64,000 nt of DNA, taken from the NCBI GenBank assembly GCA_010093485.1, contig MU001501.1, positions 637,052-701,051 of the forward strand. The letters run 5' to 3'. Below, in pieces: positions 33,395 to 45,049 of this stretch. The position numbers were made by a program, and so were the translations under genes. This DNA is from Karstenula rhodostoma CBS 690.94. Its lineage: Eukaryota > Ascomycota > Dothideomycetes > Pleosporales > Didymosphaeriaceae. Every line of letters starts with the position of its first letter. Position 1 is the stretch's first letter. The notes beneath the pieces are model-generated. The model ran no database searches. It was not told the origin of the DNA and was given only the letters and a program-made list of their open reading frames with translations.

Positions 33395-35177
33395 CTATCT
33401 CCTCGGCATGCCTCTGCCACGACCCCGCCCACCAAGCGCCCTTTGCGCCGCGCCTGGCGGTAGAGGCTGATTCGGAGCACCCGGCTGTTGCGATTCCTGG
33501 TTCCCTGCAATTTTGTCAGCCTCGAGATCTTAATTTGGGATTTCAGAGACTTACTGATGGTCTCGTCTACGCTCAAGATGAGGCACGCTGCTTCGGTGGC
33601 TGCTTGCAGAGCGTTGATCTTGACGAGGCTAGGTTCCCAGACGAACTTCTCCATATTGTTTGCAATGCCCTCATCCACAAAGTCGACACCTGCCCAGATG
33701 TTGCCCTTCTTGTGCTCGACTCGTAGGCGGTTAAGAATGTCCGTTGCGTCGATACCGGCGTTGTCGCACAGTTGCCTCGGGATAACTTCAAGTGCTTTGG
33801 CGAAGGCCTTGATGATGGGTTGTTGCTTGTTCCGCACGTCCTTGTCGGCAAAGGCATGTAGGTAGGCGGAAACCTCCATCTCGCAAGCTCCTCCTCCTGC
33901 TACAATGTTCCTGTTTTGGATGGCACGCTTGACAATCATGATTGCATCGTGCAGACTTCGCTCAACTTCGGCGATGAATTGCTCAGCACCACCGCGGAGT
34001 ACAAGGGTGCAAGTTTTGGCTTCGGGGCAACCCTCAAAGAAGTTGAATCGCTCGCCGCCGATCTGTCGCTCGTCGAACTTCTCGCAGGTACCCAGGTGCT
34101 TGGCTTGGATGTCGGAGCAAGTGGACTGGATGCTCGCGCCTGTTGCCCGGCACACGCGGTCGAGGTCGTCTGATGCTACACGTCCAGCACAGAAAACGTC
34201 CCGGTCGGCAAAATACTGTGTCGCCAAATCGCCAATAGGAAGTTTGCTGAGCACCACCTTTGCACCTGTCTTGTACAACGCCTCCATCTTGTTGAAGATG
34301 ATCTGCCATTCTGCGTCCACGATAGCCTGGTATTCCGATACCTGTTCCACGCGGACCTCTGCATTATCCTTCTCGCTCTTGAGCTCCAGCTCGACGTTCA
34401 GGCACACGATCTTGGGGTTCGTGAAGGCTTTGGGTTGCTGCTCGAAACCGGCATATGAGAAGGTCTTCTTGAAAGCCACGCCATTCACGAACAGCGAGTC
34501 CTGCAGCGCACCGCCCGTGATTTTCTTGACGCCGATCAACCGTTCGTTGAGGTCCTCCTGGTCGAGAGAGAGAACAGCGTCCACCACCATCTTGGTGAAG
34601 AAAGCAGAGTTGCGATGTATCAGCTTGCTGCTCATGGCTGTGGCAGCGAGCTTCTGCAGCGTGTCCCGCTTGTTGCCCTCTGCGGTATCGACGGCGATCT
34701 CCATCACCTTGTTGACGGCAATGTTGGAAGCTCTCCGCAGGCCCTTGATGATGGTCTGGCTGCTCACGCCCTGCTCAACATAGTCCTTGATCTCTTTCAA
34801 GATCTCACCAGCAAGCACCACAACTGAAGTGGTGCCGTCGCCCACCTCGGAATCTTGGGAGCGCGCAATATCGGTGAGAATGCGGGCGGCCGGGTGCACG
34901 ATGTCGAGGAGTTTCATTACTGTCGCGCCATCGTTGGTAATCGTCTGGCGGCCGTTCTCGTCCACCATCAACAAATCGCCGCCATATGGGCCGAGAGTAC
35001 CCTTGATGGTCGACTGTACTGCGAGACATGCGTTGATGTTGGAGATAATCTGCCCGCGTCCCTGGGACTGGTCGGTGCCTAACACGTTTAGCTCGCTGTT
35101 TGGGGGGGGTTGACAGAGCTTCGCTACCCACCTTCTCTCAGCACCACAATAGTGGGCGTCTGCCCGCCGAACGACAT
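33395..35177 (-). CDS. CCT7: Chaperonin TRiC/CCT subunit eta (CCT7)
   Basis: Exons on the minus strand are 35132-35177, 33555-35078 and 33395-33504, giving 559 residues, normal for the subunit. Exon 1 codes [16 protein letters not shown]. Group II chaperonin hallmarks follow: [26 protein letters not shown], and [19 protein letters not shown] with the ATPase Asp. QPGRGRG-like ends and [20 protein letters not shown] are eta-type. The short last exon gives a Gln/Pro/Gly-rich tail ending [11 protein letters not shown], typical of CCT7. The ring folds actin, tubulin and WD40 proteins in the cytosol. The gene converges on the F-box gene with only 179 bp between them. Confidence 0.95.
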
Positions 35178-35695
35178 GGTGGGTGTGGGGTATCGATGCG
35201 GGAAGCTGCTCCGGACACAGTGCACACAAAAAGAGCAGAATTAGAAGCTTGAGAGTAACAACAGATTGTTGGCGGGTCGATTCGTTCCCCCGCAGGCACC
35301 ACCAAGCGCGTTGCAAAAAGTGCAGCAGGCGCGACCGACGGATCATCTGATTCTCCGGGCCGCGCCCGATGCAGTAGGGGCGACGGGGGTGCGCCTCACC
35401 ACGTTCCACCGCCCTTCCATACATGAGCCGCCTCCCCGCCCGCTTGTGGTTGTGTGTCTGCCTTTTTGCATCCTCTCTCTCCCTGATGCTCCCGCGCATA
35501 GCTAAATCTCCCACCCCCAGGCTTCTTTCGAGCTCTGTCTAGAGATACCGCAGACGTGCAGGTGCCCAATCTGTCTCGTGACCACTCTAGCGCACCGGCA
35601 CTTCTGGCGCCTTGTCCCGCCGTGCTGCCCTCGTTCCCGCCATAACTTGCTGTAGCTCTGCTTCTGCATTTGTGTTCCTCTTGGGCCGTCCCAGC
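35178..35695. promoter_or_regulatory. Divergent promoter region of CCT7 and the F-box-like gene
   Basis: This is 518 bp. The frame of CCT7 intron 1 stays open far into it, but the spliced model is clearly better. No repeats seen. Confidence 0.5.
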
Positions 35696-36335
35696 ATGCC
35701 AGCCAAGACGTTCTCCAAAAAGGTGAGCACGCTGCCCATGGCCTCACCCACCCCAAACTCAGTATTGCTAGCTTACACCCACACCGGTCAAGCCAGCAAT
35801 CAATGACATCTACCTGTCCAGGCTAGGCGGCTCTAAGGAATCAGTTGCGAAACAAGCTTCGATCCCAGAAACCATAACTGCTTTGGACAACTACCCGCCT
35901 CTACTGCGCATTCCCTCCGAGATTCGAAGGGAGATATTTCGCTATGTGCTCCCTTCCTCAACCCACAGATTCACCCTTTACACCGATTGCGACTCAACCG
36001 CCATCAGCAAGAAATGGAATCGCAAATGCAGGCCACATCCCGACAAGCTCACACTCGATATTCTGAGGACAAATCGCCTCATCTACCATGAATGTTTGTC
36101 CATACTGTACTCAGAAAATCTGTTCCACTTCTACGCCTTTAACTATCTACCTGTTTTGGACTTCATACGACACTTGAGTCCCGAAGCCAAGAGCCTAGTC
36201 CGGAAGGTCCGCCTTACGCCTCTAACAGAAAAAGGAGAGGAAGAGCCGTCAAACCATAACGCATTTTGCACCGTCGTTCACGATAGTCTCCCTGGCCTCA
36301 GCGAGCTACAAGCCGATCCCCTAGTGTTTTTCTGA
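35696..36335 (+). CDS. Short F-box-like protein, possibly truncated
   Basis: Two exons (35696-35722, 35793-36335; acceptor CAAG) give 189 residues. The motif PPLLRIPSEIRREIFRYVLP at residues about 44-63 is the degenerate F-box-like entry common in filamentous fungi, followed by LDILRTNRLIYHECLSILYS. The protein stops abruptly after SELQADPLVFF, where relatives run on for 100 residues or more. A further open frame (36361-36579) lies just downstream in another frame. It may therefore be a frameshifted or decaying gene. Substrate and partners are unknown. Confidence 0.5.
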
Positions 36336-36850
36336 ACTCACACTTGGGGTTGCCAAGAAGATGCGCGCCTCGGAACTGAGGCCAGCAAGCATGTCCCAGT
36401 CGCTTAATCGACTGGCTTGCATAACTACCAATCCTAACTCGGGGACTTTCGAACTTCGGGCCATCAACTATTTCCGAGTCCAAGGGCGAAGTAGAGAGGT
36501 TTCTCGATTATTAGATCCGTCTTTAGATGGGAAGAGCACGGGTATGAAAATCAAGAGCTGTGCTCGACCTCGTATTTAGCCCGAATTGGGTATGAAGGCA
36601 AACCTTGTCCGTGATCGGCAGACAAGCATGATTGTCTACATAAATAGATTAACGACAATGTTCACCCTCACCTTAGAATACGGTCGGGGTATCGCTGGCG
36701 ACGCTGACGAAAAACTATCAGAGATCTTCTAGAAGTAGCCGTCCGCTAGGATCATATATATGTAGCGACACGCTAGGAACTTGTGCATAAGCCTCACAAG
36801 GCGACGCAATCCTATCAGCTGCTCTCGCGAATGTTCATTGCATATATACC
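36336..36850. other. Intergenic spacer between two possibly decaying genes
   Basis: This is about 515 bp, AT-richer than the left half of the window. It may hold remnants of the F-box-like gene's 3' end. Confidence 0.4.
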
Positions 36851-36859
36851 TCATGCAAC

Positions 36860-37911
36860 ATGCAGTCAGCGCGCGTCGTTCTCTCAATCTTCTTCCACGT
36901 ATGCTGCCACGAACTCGCGCTATTATCCGCACAAGACCAGGAACTACTCCCGCCCTCATTACAAATAGCCTTACTGGACGCATACAGGCCAATACCGCAT
37001 ACCGCTGCTCCAATTGCAACAACAAAGAGATCCAGAGCTGTCAAGGCCATCTGTTTCCAGTTCCTCGCATAGCTGCCCCAGTTAAGGAAAAGCCAGCAAA
37101 CGCCGCTCATACCGTAGGAAAACTTGCGTGTCACCATCAGCCTGAGCTTCAACTCAAAAATCGGTTCCGACTTCTGCACCTCACTCCTGCCACGACCGAT
37201 CCCTGCCACAGCCTGAGATTGGAAATGCAGCATGTGCTTACCATGATGCGAATAAGGCAGATATGATCGAGAACTATTTATTGAAGTGTGGTGTGGACTC
37301 AGCGATGATCTATGCAATGTGCCAGAAAGTCAACGTGATTGCCGCCCAAGACTCAATCGAGAGCACTGTGCGCCGCCTCATATGCTTCGTGCCACGAAAG
37401 ACGCGTATATAGACGTACTTAGCCGCTATCTGTTTATTAATCCATCGGTGTGAGAGACAACAAAGGGAGCTTACCGTTGGCAGCGCGATTCCATACGCGG
37501 CCTTGATTACGACGTTGCTTGCGCTGCCGAATGCAGGGCTCGTGACATCTTGTCCAGTGCAGCGGTATGATAAATTACTATAGCTACCACGACATATATA
37601 GAGATGTCGGGGGGTTGCAACAGGAAGAGCGCTTTGGGAAACTCCCGTGGTTTTCGTAAACTCGCTGATAATGAAAAGAACGCGACATGGCCAGCGTAGG
37701 CAAAGACGATGCTCGTCACAGAAAGGAAAGCCGCCGTATATCCGATGCTGCGCGTTGCTTCGAGGTGCAGGTTGGGTGTCGAGTCAACCCTAGAGTGATT
37801 ATGGTCATAATCAGATAGAGGCATATTTTGGCAAACTGTCGCGGTTGGAAGCCTTGGAACGTGCCCTGAGTTACGCTGCAGAAGGGGATGATATCGGTCA
37901 ACATTTAACAC
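36860..37911 (-). pseudogene. Decayed amino-acid transporter (AAAP family, fungal neutral amino-acid permease type)
   Basis: Pieces on the minus strand line up in order with one AAAP-type permease. They are GYTAAFLSVTSIVFAYAGHV through FPKALFLLQPPDISIYVVVA (about 37580-37745), then VTSPAFGSASNVVIKAAYGI in a second frame (about 37485-37555). Next are KYVYIRVFRGTKHMRRRTV and FWHIA-stop-IIAES (about 37310-37430), and last CWLFLNWGSYARNWKQMALT through GIGLYASSKAI (about 36930-37090). Two in-frame TAG codons are seen at 37310-37312 and 37274-37276. The first replaces what should be Trp (TGG to TAG). A one-base frameshift lies near 37560. Intron-like GTAAGC donors are still visible. The gene cannot make a full permease as assembled. 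Confidence 0.8.
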
Positions 37912-38303
37912 AGGGTATCCCTTGAAGACGTTCTAAACCTTTTAATTTCCGCGATTAAAGGAACACATCTTACAGAGAGTCATTAAGTCCTTGTCCAACT
38001 TTTCGTTGTTTCCTGGTAATTGTATACTCCTCTGGGTGATTAGAAGACTACCCAAAGCATTAATCGCCAGAGGTAAGAGCTGCTCGTTGTCGTCTCCCTT
38101 CTACTTTAGACGTAAAACGACGTGGTGTACTCGTGAACCAGGTGTACTTCTGTTCCCATGGTCAATAACCATGTCTTCTGCTTTGATTGACACGCAATAT
38201 CCGAGCTCGTTCAGGGTATAAGGTACTGCATGTTCAAGATCCTCATGTCCCTAACGATGTTAGCCATACATCGTACGCTACGGAGCAAGACAACTTACAT
38301 TGA
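37912..38303. other. Spacer, possibly the lost 5' end of the transporter pseudogene
   Basis: This is about 390 bp, AT-rich. I could not match it to the missing N-terminal part of the permease. Confidence 0.35.
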
Positions 38304-39290
38304 TCAGAGCCTGGCATATGTACGGCAGCATCTTATCGAGAGCTTCCCTGTATCTGGACATATCGAGGAATCGGTATTCGTCACCCGTAGTGTAGGCCTG
38401 AGCGTACACCGTGTACGTGGTTCCGAGGTTGTCCAACGCTGCTCGCCATCGCCATGGTAGATACCGTATAGGTTACTCGACATGTCGACGATACCAGTGG
38501 ACGCGGTCTCTTGGGTAGAGTCGCGGACATAGGATTTCAAGGCAAACCTGCTAGGCAAGTCCTTGGTTTCTTTGCGAATCTCTTCGTCTGGAGGAACAGA
38601 GCCACGGATACGATCTGGGTTAGAGATAGCCTTGATCTTTTCGATGATCTCTGGGATCTCTCTGAACCGTGCGACCCTTGTTGTTGACTGCATCGCCTCA
38701 GGTAGATCGGGTACGAACACAAGTGGATCTGCTTTGTCTTCTGTAGCGAGTATAGCACTTTTGATTGCCCACTCACAGAACTGCCTCTCAGTGTTTGGGT
38801 CGTAGAAGTCGCGGTGTGGTTGTGCCAATGCGATCCTGTAAAGTCCGGCGCCTTTGTCGACCTTTGAAACATCACGCATTAGCTCTGCCAGTGCTATCTC
38901 TTGTTGTCCATCATTGTTTTGGCGTGGTTCCATACCGCCGTCGTCAGAGTCGCTATCAGGATACAGGATCTCGTCATTTTCTTCGCCTCCATCGCCATGA
39001 CCACCTGTGTCTGCGCCATCATCATCGTCGTCGGGGTGTTGCATCGTTCTTTTCGGTCGGGTCCGGCAGGATGCAGCTCTGTTTGGCTGCGCGTTATCAT
39101 CTTCGTCGTCGCGGTCTGAGATTGTTCTTGTTGGTCGGGTCCGGCGAGGCGCAGCTATCTCGTTGCGTTCGGCATCTTCCTCGTCATCCTCGTCGACGTG
39201 TTCTTGGTCTAATGAGGCGGCGTGTACACTTCCGCTTTGATTCGGCTCGTCGCTGGCACTGTCAAGCCCACTTAGACTGGGTTCCTGCTG
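38304..39290 (-). CDS. Acidic unknown protein, 5' and 3' structure incomplete
   Basis: The frame is open on the minus strand from a good acceptor at 39290 (branch CTAAC, CACAG) down to a stop at 38304. The first ATG inside is at 39044. A first exon near 39310-39375 is likely (ATG, then donor GTATGT), but its phase does not fit, so I leave it out. The N part is very acidic, with a repeated RRTRPTRT / CRTRPKRT block followed by Asp-rich runs (an imperfect repeat of about 90 bp). The middle looks folded: YDPNTERQFCEWAIKSAILA, RFREIPEIIEKIKAISNPD, RFALKSYVRDS. The last 60 residues are Thr/Arg-rich and may be unspliced intron. Not recognised. Confidence 0.45.
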   Translation of the reverse strand, partial: QQEPSLSGLDSASDEPNQSGSVHAASLDQEHVDEDDEEDAERNEIAAPRRTRPTRTISDRDDEDDNAQPNRAASCRTRPKRTMQHPDDDDDGADTGGHGDGGEENDEILYPDSDSDDGGMEPRQNNDGQQEIALAELMRDVSKVDKGAGLYRIALAQPHRDFYDPNTERQFCEWAIKSAILATEDKADPLVFVPDLPEAMQSTTRVARFREIPEIIEKIKAISNPDRIRGSVPPDEEIRKETKDLPSRFALKSYVRDSTQETASTGIVDMSSNLYGIYHGDGEQRWTTSEPRTRCTLRPTLRVTNTDSSICPDTGKLSIRCCRTYARL

Positions 39291-41297
39291 CTGTGGCGGT
39301 TAGTACAGCATTCTAGACAAGCTGGAACACATACGCTGCGGCCAGCAACGCCTCAGACAATTGAGCATGTAGCATGTCCGGTCATTGCGTTTAAAGCTAT
39401 TGTGAATGTGAGAATATATTTGATCGAGACGCCTTTTCCATCACCAAATGGGTATCCTTTAGCGTCGGAGAAAGAAGTTCACCTGTTAGAGTGACCGGAA
39501 ATTGGCGAGGGTTCGTCAACATTTTCTGGGTCTCTGACTTGTCTGAAAGGACATGGTTCGCTTCCCATCTATTATTTGTACTAACTGCGCTCATTTGTTG
39601 CATTGCCTTGAGCAGCAAGCCTCATGCCGCGCCGAACCGGCGAGCTGTCGCGGAGGGTGTGTCGCATTGCTGTTGGAGCAGGTCAATGTACTGCAATTAT
39701 AAGAACTAAACATCTAAAGATATGCATGATAATGCTAGAGGATATGATCATAATTTTTTGCGGATAACAATGTGGTACAACACGCACAGATATGCCGTTC
39801 CATGCGCCGCGCATCCCGTTTCCAGACCATCTAACGACAACAAGCACGACATGATTCCCGAACCGGTACGTAACAAGACGCCAGCACAAGCTAGTGATGA
39901 CTATACCCTACCGAAGCCTTTGGTTTAGTATCTAGTGGAGATCCGTGTGCCTTGCGCTACATGGGATTCGTATGAACCTAGGATTGTAGCCAACCCATTG
40001 CAATTGGCTGTTGGGCAAAACGAATTTTGAAATGATACGGTTCTCACGCTTACGAAGCACATGGCGAGCACGTGAGGTTGAACATCAGGTGTTCGATCGG
40101 GCCTACCTTCAAAGTTCAGGGGCAAGGATTACGTCATGTCAGTCCACAATTAGAGCTTGACAGCAGCATCGGCACCGGGTGCCAACTTTTACCTCCTGGT
40201 CAATATTGCGGTTACGCCTATCTTTTTACAGTGGGTCCTCCGGGGCAGGATCAGGAGGTTGTTAGTCTGGGTAACCCGGGGGGGCGGCTCTGTAGAGGAG
40301 CGGCGCGTTGCTGAAGTTTGGGTGACGATTGCGACGGCGCTTCGAATAGTGACTAGCAGCGCACGCACGAATATTTCTTCCTCCGGGGCAACGGTTATAT
40401 AAAGTAAAAGATGCATTCTTTAAAGTATACAAAATCAGTATCTTTCTATAATAAGAATATTCTTTTCTAAAAAGGGTTCAAACACGCTGCTATAGCGGCT
40501 TAGATCCTCGGAAGGAAATAGACCCACTGCAAAAAGATAAGGCTGCGACCACAGCACAGTCTCTCAGGGGGTTCGGGAGACTAGTGCGCCCCACCTAGCA
40601 GGAGGTAAATTGCTTGTAAAAGGCCACTCGAGGGCTTTGCGAATCTTCTGGGCCTCGAAGAACTTGGACGAACGTATGCAGTTAACCCCAAGAGATGATG
40701 TACTAGTAGGCAAACCTGAAGGCGTGCAATTGAGGCAAGGCAGAGCCTCAGGTGAGGTTTCCAAATCAAGACATGTTAGTCACGCAATTAGACTGATGGG
40801 ACCCAATGAGAACTTTGATTTTCGGGCTAGCTACGGACCGGACCGCAACACCCGGGTGGCTGAAATGAAGTCTTCGTCCTTGAGACGGCGATGTGATTGA
40901 GCATGGCCATACAACGATTGATACTCTAATATTCTGTTTAGTTGCATTGCATAATTGTTTTTAAAGATAGTGCTCCAGCTCCAGTCAACAACTACATATT
41001 TGCTTAGAAACCTTTGCCTACTCTGGCCCTAGTCGATAAGCTGATGTTTCCGTGATGTTCGAGGAAAAACTCTCCGCCTTCCGAAGTGGATTTAAGTGGC
41101 ATCCGACTAGCCTCATCTGGTTTGGGTAGGATGAGACACCAACTCGAACCACAACTTTTCGACGATATCGCCCGATGCTCACCTGGTAAATAGTTTTTCG
41201 CTCCCTTGCAGCACGATTTCCCTTGCAGCACGAGTTCCCTTGAAACCTATCCTAAACACAGCAACCCTGGACTCCTACGCAGAAGACGCAACACAAG
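39291..41297. other. Gene-poor 2-kb region
   Basis: No supported gene. 40395-40480 is strongly AT-rich. Open frames on both strands are all under 100 codons and without motifs. The last 100 bp are the leader of the transporter gene; two near-identical ttgcagcacga/ttcccttg phrases sit at about 41207-41240. Confidence 0.5.
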
Positions 41298-42476
41298 ATG
41301 TCGACTAGGAGAGGATCATGGGCAGACGACGAAAAGTCGGTGAGCTACATTGAAGATCTCTCACTTCGCGGGCGCATTGCGCACTTCACGTGGACCTGGT
41401 TCACATTAACGATGTCGACTGGTGGGATATCGAATCTTCTTCACGCACAACCACACACCTTCACTGGCCTCACGACTATCGGCAAGATCATCTTCATCGC
41501 CTTTATCGTGATGCTCGTATTCAACTTCACGATGATAACGACGCGTTTTGTTCAGAACCCTGGATCCCTGAAATCCTCCCTTACACATCCGACCGAAAGC
41601 TTATTCTTTCCGTGTATGTGGTTATCACTGGCTGTTCTTCTCATGAACATACAGGCATTTGGCGTACCCTCGTCCGGCCCCTGGCTTGTCACAGCATTGA
41701 GAGTGCTTTTTTGGATTTACGTCGCATGTACCTTGATCGTGGCCATTGGACATTACCACGCTCTGTTCACGGGAGTCACGCACGTTTCGATCCATTCCAT
41801 GACCCCGTCCTGGGTCCTTCCCGTATTCCCGGTGATGCTCTCGGGAAGCATTGCTAGCAGCATCGCCTCTTCCCAGCCATATGAGGAAAGATTGCCAATC
41901 ATTGTCGCGGGAGTTTCCTGTCAAGGTCTCGGATTCCTAATTTCGCTCATAATGATGGCACTATTCCTCGGCCGGCTGATGGTCGATGGCTTGCCTGCCC
42001 CAAAACTACGTCCAGGCATGTTTATGGCGGTAGGGCCGCCATCGTTTACAGCATTGGCTCTAATCGGCATGTCCAACAGCATTCCGCAGGGTTACGGTTA
42101 TTTCGGAGAACACCCAATGGCTATGGACGTACTGCAAGCTCTGGCTCTATTCTTTTCTATTTTCCTGTGGAGCTTCGCGCTGTTTTTCTTCGGTATTGCA
42201 TTGGTCGCTTGTGTTGAAGGGTATGAAGAGTTATATTGGGGCCTGGTATGCTGGGCTTTTGTGTTTCCTAACACTGGGTTCGCGATTGCGACAATAAACA
42301 TAGGGAATCAGCTCAACAGCGAAGGCATCAAATGGGTTGGAAGTATCATGACGATACTCTTGGTAGCCGTCTGGCTAATCAATCTGGGAATGCAGGTCCG
42401 GGCAATCTACAATAGGACTATGCTTTGGCCTGGGAAGGACGAAGACCGCGACGAGTTAAGGCAAAAGAAGGTTTAA
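41298..42476 (+). CDS. SLAC1/TehA/Mae1-family anion or dicarboxylate transporter
   Basis: One exon, 392 residues, with ten hydrophobic segments. Family features are the first helix WTWFTLTMSTGGISNLLHAQ, FIAFIVMLVFNFTMITTRF, the motif SWVLPVFPVMLSGSIASSIA, and MAVGPPSFTALALIGMSNS. The family includes malate permease Mae1 of fission yeast, sulfite exporter Ssu1 and plant SLAC1 anion channels. The short N terminus and HPTESLF loop are seen in Mae1-like members as well. Which anion it moves cannot be read from the sequence. No second gene of a pathway is near, only decayed or unknown genes. Confidence 0.88.
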   Translation: MSTRRGSWADDEKSVSYIEDLSLRGRIAHFTWTWFTLTMSTGGISNLLHAQPHTFTGLTTIGKIIFIAFIVMLVFNFTMITTRFVQNPGSLKSSLTHPTESLFFPCMWLSLAVLLMNIQAFGVPSSGPWLVTALRVLFWIYVACTLIVAIGHYHALFTGVTHVSIHSMTPSWVLPVFPVMLSGSIASSIASSQPYEERLPIIVAGVSCQGLGFLISLIMMALFLGRLMVDGLPAPKLRPGMFMAVGPPSFTALALIGMSNSIPQGYGYFGEHPMAMDVLQALALFFSIFLWSFALFFFGIALVACVEGYEELYWGLVCWAFVFPNTGFAIATINIGNQLNSEGIKWVGSIMTILLVAVWLINLGMQVRAIYNRTMLWPGKDEDRDELRQKKV

Positions 42477-45049
42477 TGGAGACTCGCCATGTAAGAATAC
42501 TTGTTGTTTGTTTACTCTTTAGTGGGCACAACAACCAGCCAGACCGAAAGCACAACTTCTTCACCCGATTATTAACTCTTCGCGCGCTTTTGCAAGCCGC
42601 GGCAAAACGCAGTACAGGAACTCGGTGGGGTGACAAAACACAAAGATTTCAAACACGAACTCTCCACCAAATTTTCAAGATTTTCCAAGATCCTAGTTTT
42701 ATGAATAGACATTGAAGCAAGGGCATTTTAGCAGAAACGGCATATAGACTTTAGATAGACGTCCAATAGAATTAGAACTGGTACAGCCTGAAGACAAGCA
42801 AAGTTAAATTCAACTCACTACTATTTGCTGTCACACGATCACGACGACGCATTGATATCTCCATACCATTGTTGATGGGATGGTACGCACTATCGTTCAA
42901 CCGGCTCCTAGCAATCTACACCCAACGAAATATTTACCCAATCGATAATCACTAACTTCTAATCCCCATCCTCTTGTGAGCGTGTCTCCCTACTTCGATA
43001 TTGCCGTACTAGAACACACCATACTACTTGCTGGTGCTTTGCGAATGTTTTTGCTGTGTGCGATGGTCTCTTATAGGAATACAAAGACAGGATATAAGCT
43101 AAGGCCTTCGCTACCAGATATAGAATAGTTAATTCTAAAGTGACTTAGGCTACTATATTAGCTTAAAATCTCAACCTAATACTGTATCGCTGGGGTTCAC
43201 CTTACGTGAGAGGATGGTGTTGACCGCATCATCTCGACAATTTTGCTAGAGTCTTATCGATATGCGTAATTAAGACGACTGGCAGTTGTGCAGTAAGAGC
43301 GACGCCATCACAAACGTCAGCTTGTCCTACTACGGAGACAGAAAGCCTATCCTCCTTCAGTTGCCACATATGACGACATGACTAGTGACTTTACGTTCGC
43401 TTTCTAAATGTCAATGTGAAGATCGCGTGAGCCCTTTTCAGTTGCCGGGGCTGATAATTCTGTGCCGCACTCCAGGTAAACTTCCCTGTGTGGCTTTTTT
43501 TTTTTTTTTTTACAAGGAGCTGTTGTTATCATATACACATTGCAGCTGGACAGGATGCATGGGAAGGGCAACTAAATCATGTCACTGGCTCCAACGGACT
43601 CTGCCCTCGACGTGCAGATCCATATACCAGCGCACTTTGCGCACGCGGGTTGAGGATATGTGAAGTCCAAAGCGCCAAAGCATGCGTCGTGTTATTAGAT
43701 GCTGGAAACATGATGGTACATGGAGAAGTAGGAGGCGGGCGTTGCCATGGCAGCTGGGCTGTACCTCCCACCACTTCGTCGTCGGGTAGAGTTGGTCTAA
43801 AGGTGGATACAGGTACTCACGACAACGTAACACGGGATGATGAAGAAATATTTGTTTGTCTGCTGCAGATGAGACGAGGCGCCCGTGTGCGTCTCCTCGA
43901 CGGGGCGATGACGCACTTGTGGGGTGGCGGCTGCCCCACAAAAACCTTTCGTCTTTGCCTCCAGTTCAGCTCTCAACAACATGCCTTCGACATGGGATGT
44001 CCATACTCATTTGCGCATAAACTATTAGCTGTGAACAGTGGGGCACGTGGGTTGCTCAACAAAAAGCGCTGCGGTGAATCTGCAACCGAAGCAACATTTC
44101 CCAGCGAGTCAATTCTGGCCGACTGTGACGCTACTCTACATACACGTTCTCGAGCAAAAGTGCCTCCAACTCGCCAACCCGTACTTCGAATCCTGTGCAA
44201 GGATGCGCTTGGATGTCTACCTGGGGATGGCGTCTCCCCCGTTATGTTGCCATGTCTAGTTCTCGCGCTGTATTGAGTATAGGCACGTTGTCGCCAGCGA
44301 CCTGGTTGACAGCAGCATGCACATAACCGGCACCGCTGTCAAGAGATTAACCGCAGCCTGGGCCTCTAACCTGATTGCACAATCATCTGGTTAAAGGTCA
44401 GATTACGCCCGCCGTCCAGCCGGTGCAGCGTTCACATCCACTTTGCTCTCTTTGCAAAAGCGAACGAGTTCGTTCCCGCCATGTGTGCCAGCCAATCCGT
44501 CTTTTTCGTCGATTTTGCAGCCTAGTGGCGTGGACATGTGCCGCACAATGGCAGTACCACTCGCGGGAGCTTCCTTGTTTCACTCCGCCAAGCACCTGGC
44601 GTGCACGCAGATCTCTAAGTGCTCCGCCCCACCCTTGCAGCCAAGTCCAGACCCCTCATCGGACATGCTATGTGAGGATACCGCTGGGCTGGTGCACATG
44701 GCCTTCACTTCCTATGTGGATTCGGTAAAATTGATAGGCGTCGTTCTGCCCCATTGCAATATGGAGAGGACAAGGGTTGTTGGAGGGCGAATCGCGGTAC
44801 GTTTAAAGGTGCCTGGACTCCGAGACAAGGCTCTTTTCTATACCTGTGGCTGGCTTCTGTACAACTGCCGACTTCAGTAATCTGAGCTCTTGTAAGCCAT
44901 CCGAAACACACCCGGACGCACCGTCTATGTATATGTGGAGAACTTTCCCCAGATCTTCCCCCCACACCCACGCTTCGAGCGCACAGACAATTTTCTTCAA
45001 GAAAATTTCTGCCTCTGGGTAGGGTAGCAGTTCTCTTTGTGCATCCAAG
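42477..45049. other. Gene-poor 2.6-kb region
   Basis: 42720-43200 is AT-rich with many TA steps. A T-tract of about 17 lies near 43497. A 263-codon frame (43488-44276) begins inside the T-tract and has no motif, so I reject it. Copy 1 of a 67-bp dispersed repeat is at 42578-42644. Two perfect short hairpins occur near 43870-43955. Confidence 0.5.
42578..42644. repeat. Dispersed 67-bp repeat, copy 1
   Basis: It aligns without gaps to 47787-47853, with 59 of 67 bases equal. It sits about 100 bp after the stop codon of the SLAC/Mae1 gene. Confidence 0.85.

Noticed and set aside
33262..35514. One long minus-strand frame of 750 codons over CCT7
   Set aside because: It reads through two introns; splicing gives the normal CCT7 start ([13 protein letters not shown]) and tail (GRGMPRR).
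43488..44276. A 262-codon open frame in the spacer before the Tna1-like gene
   Set aside because: It starts inside a T-tract, has no recognisable motif, and its composition shifts along its length; it looks like chance in GC-rich spacer.
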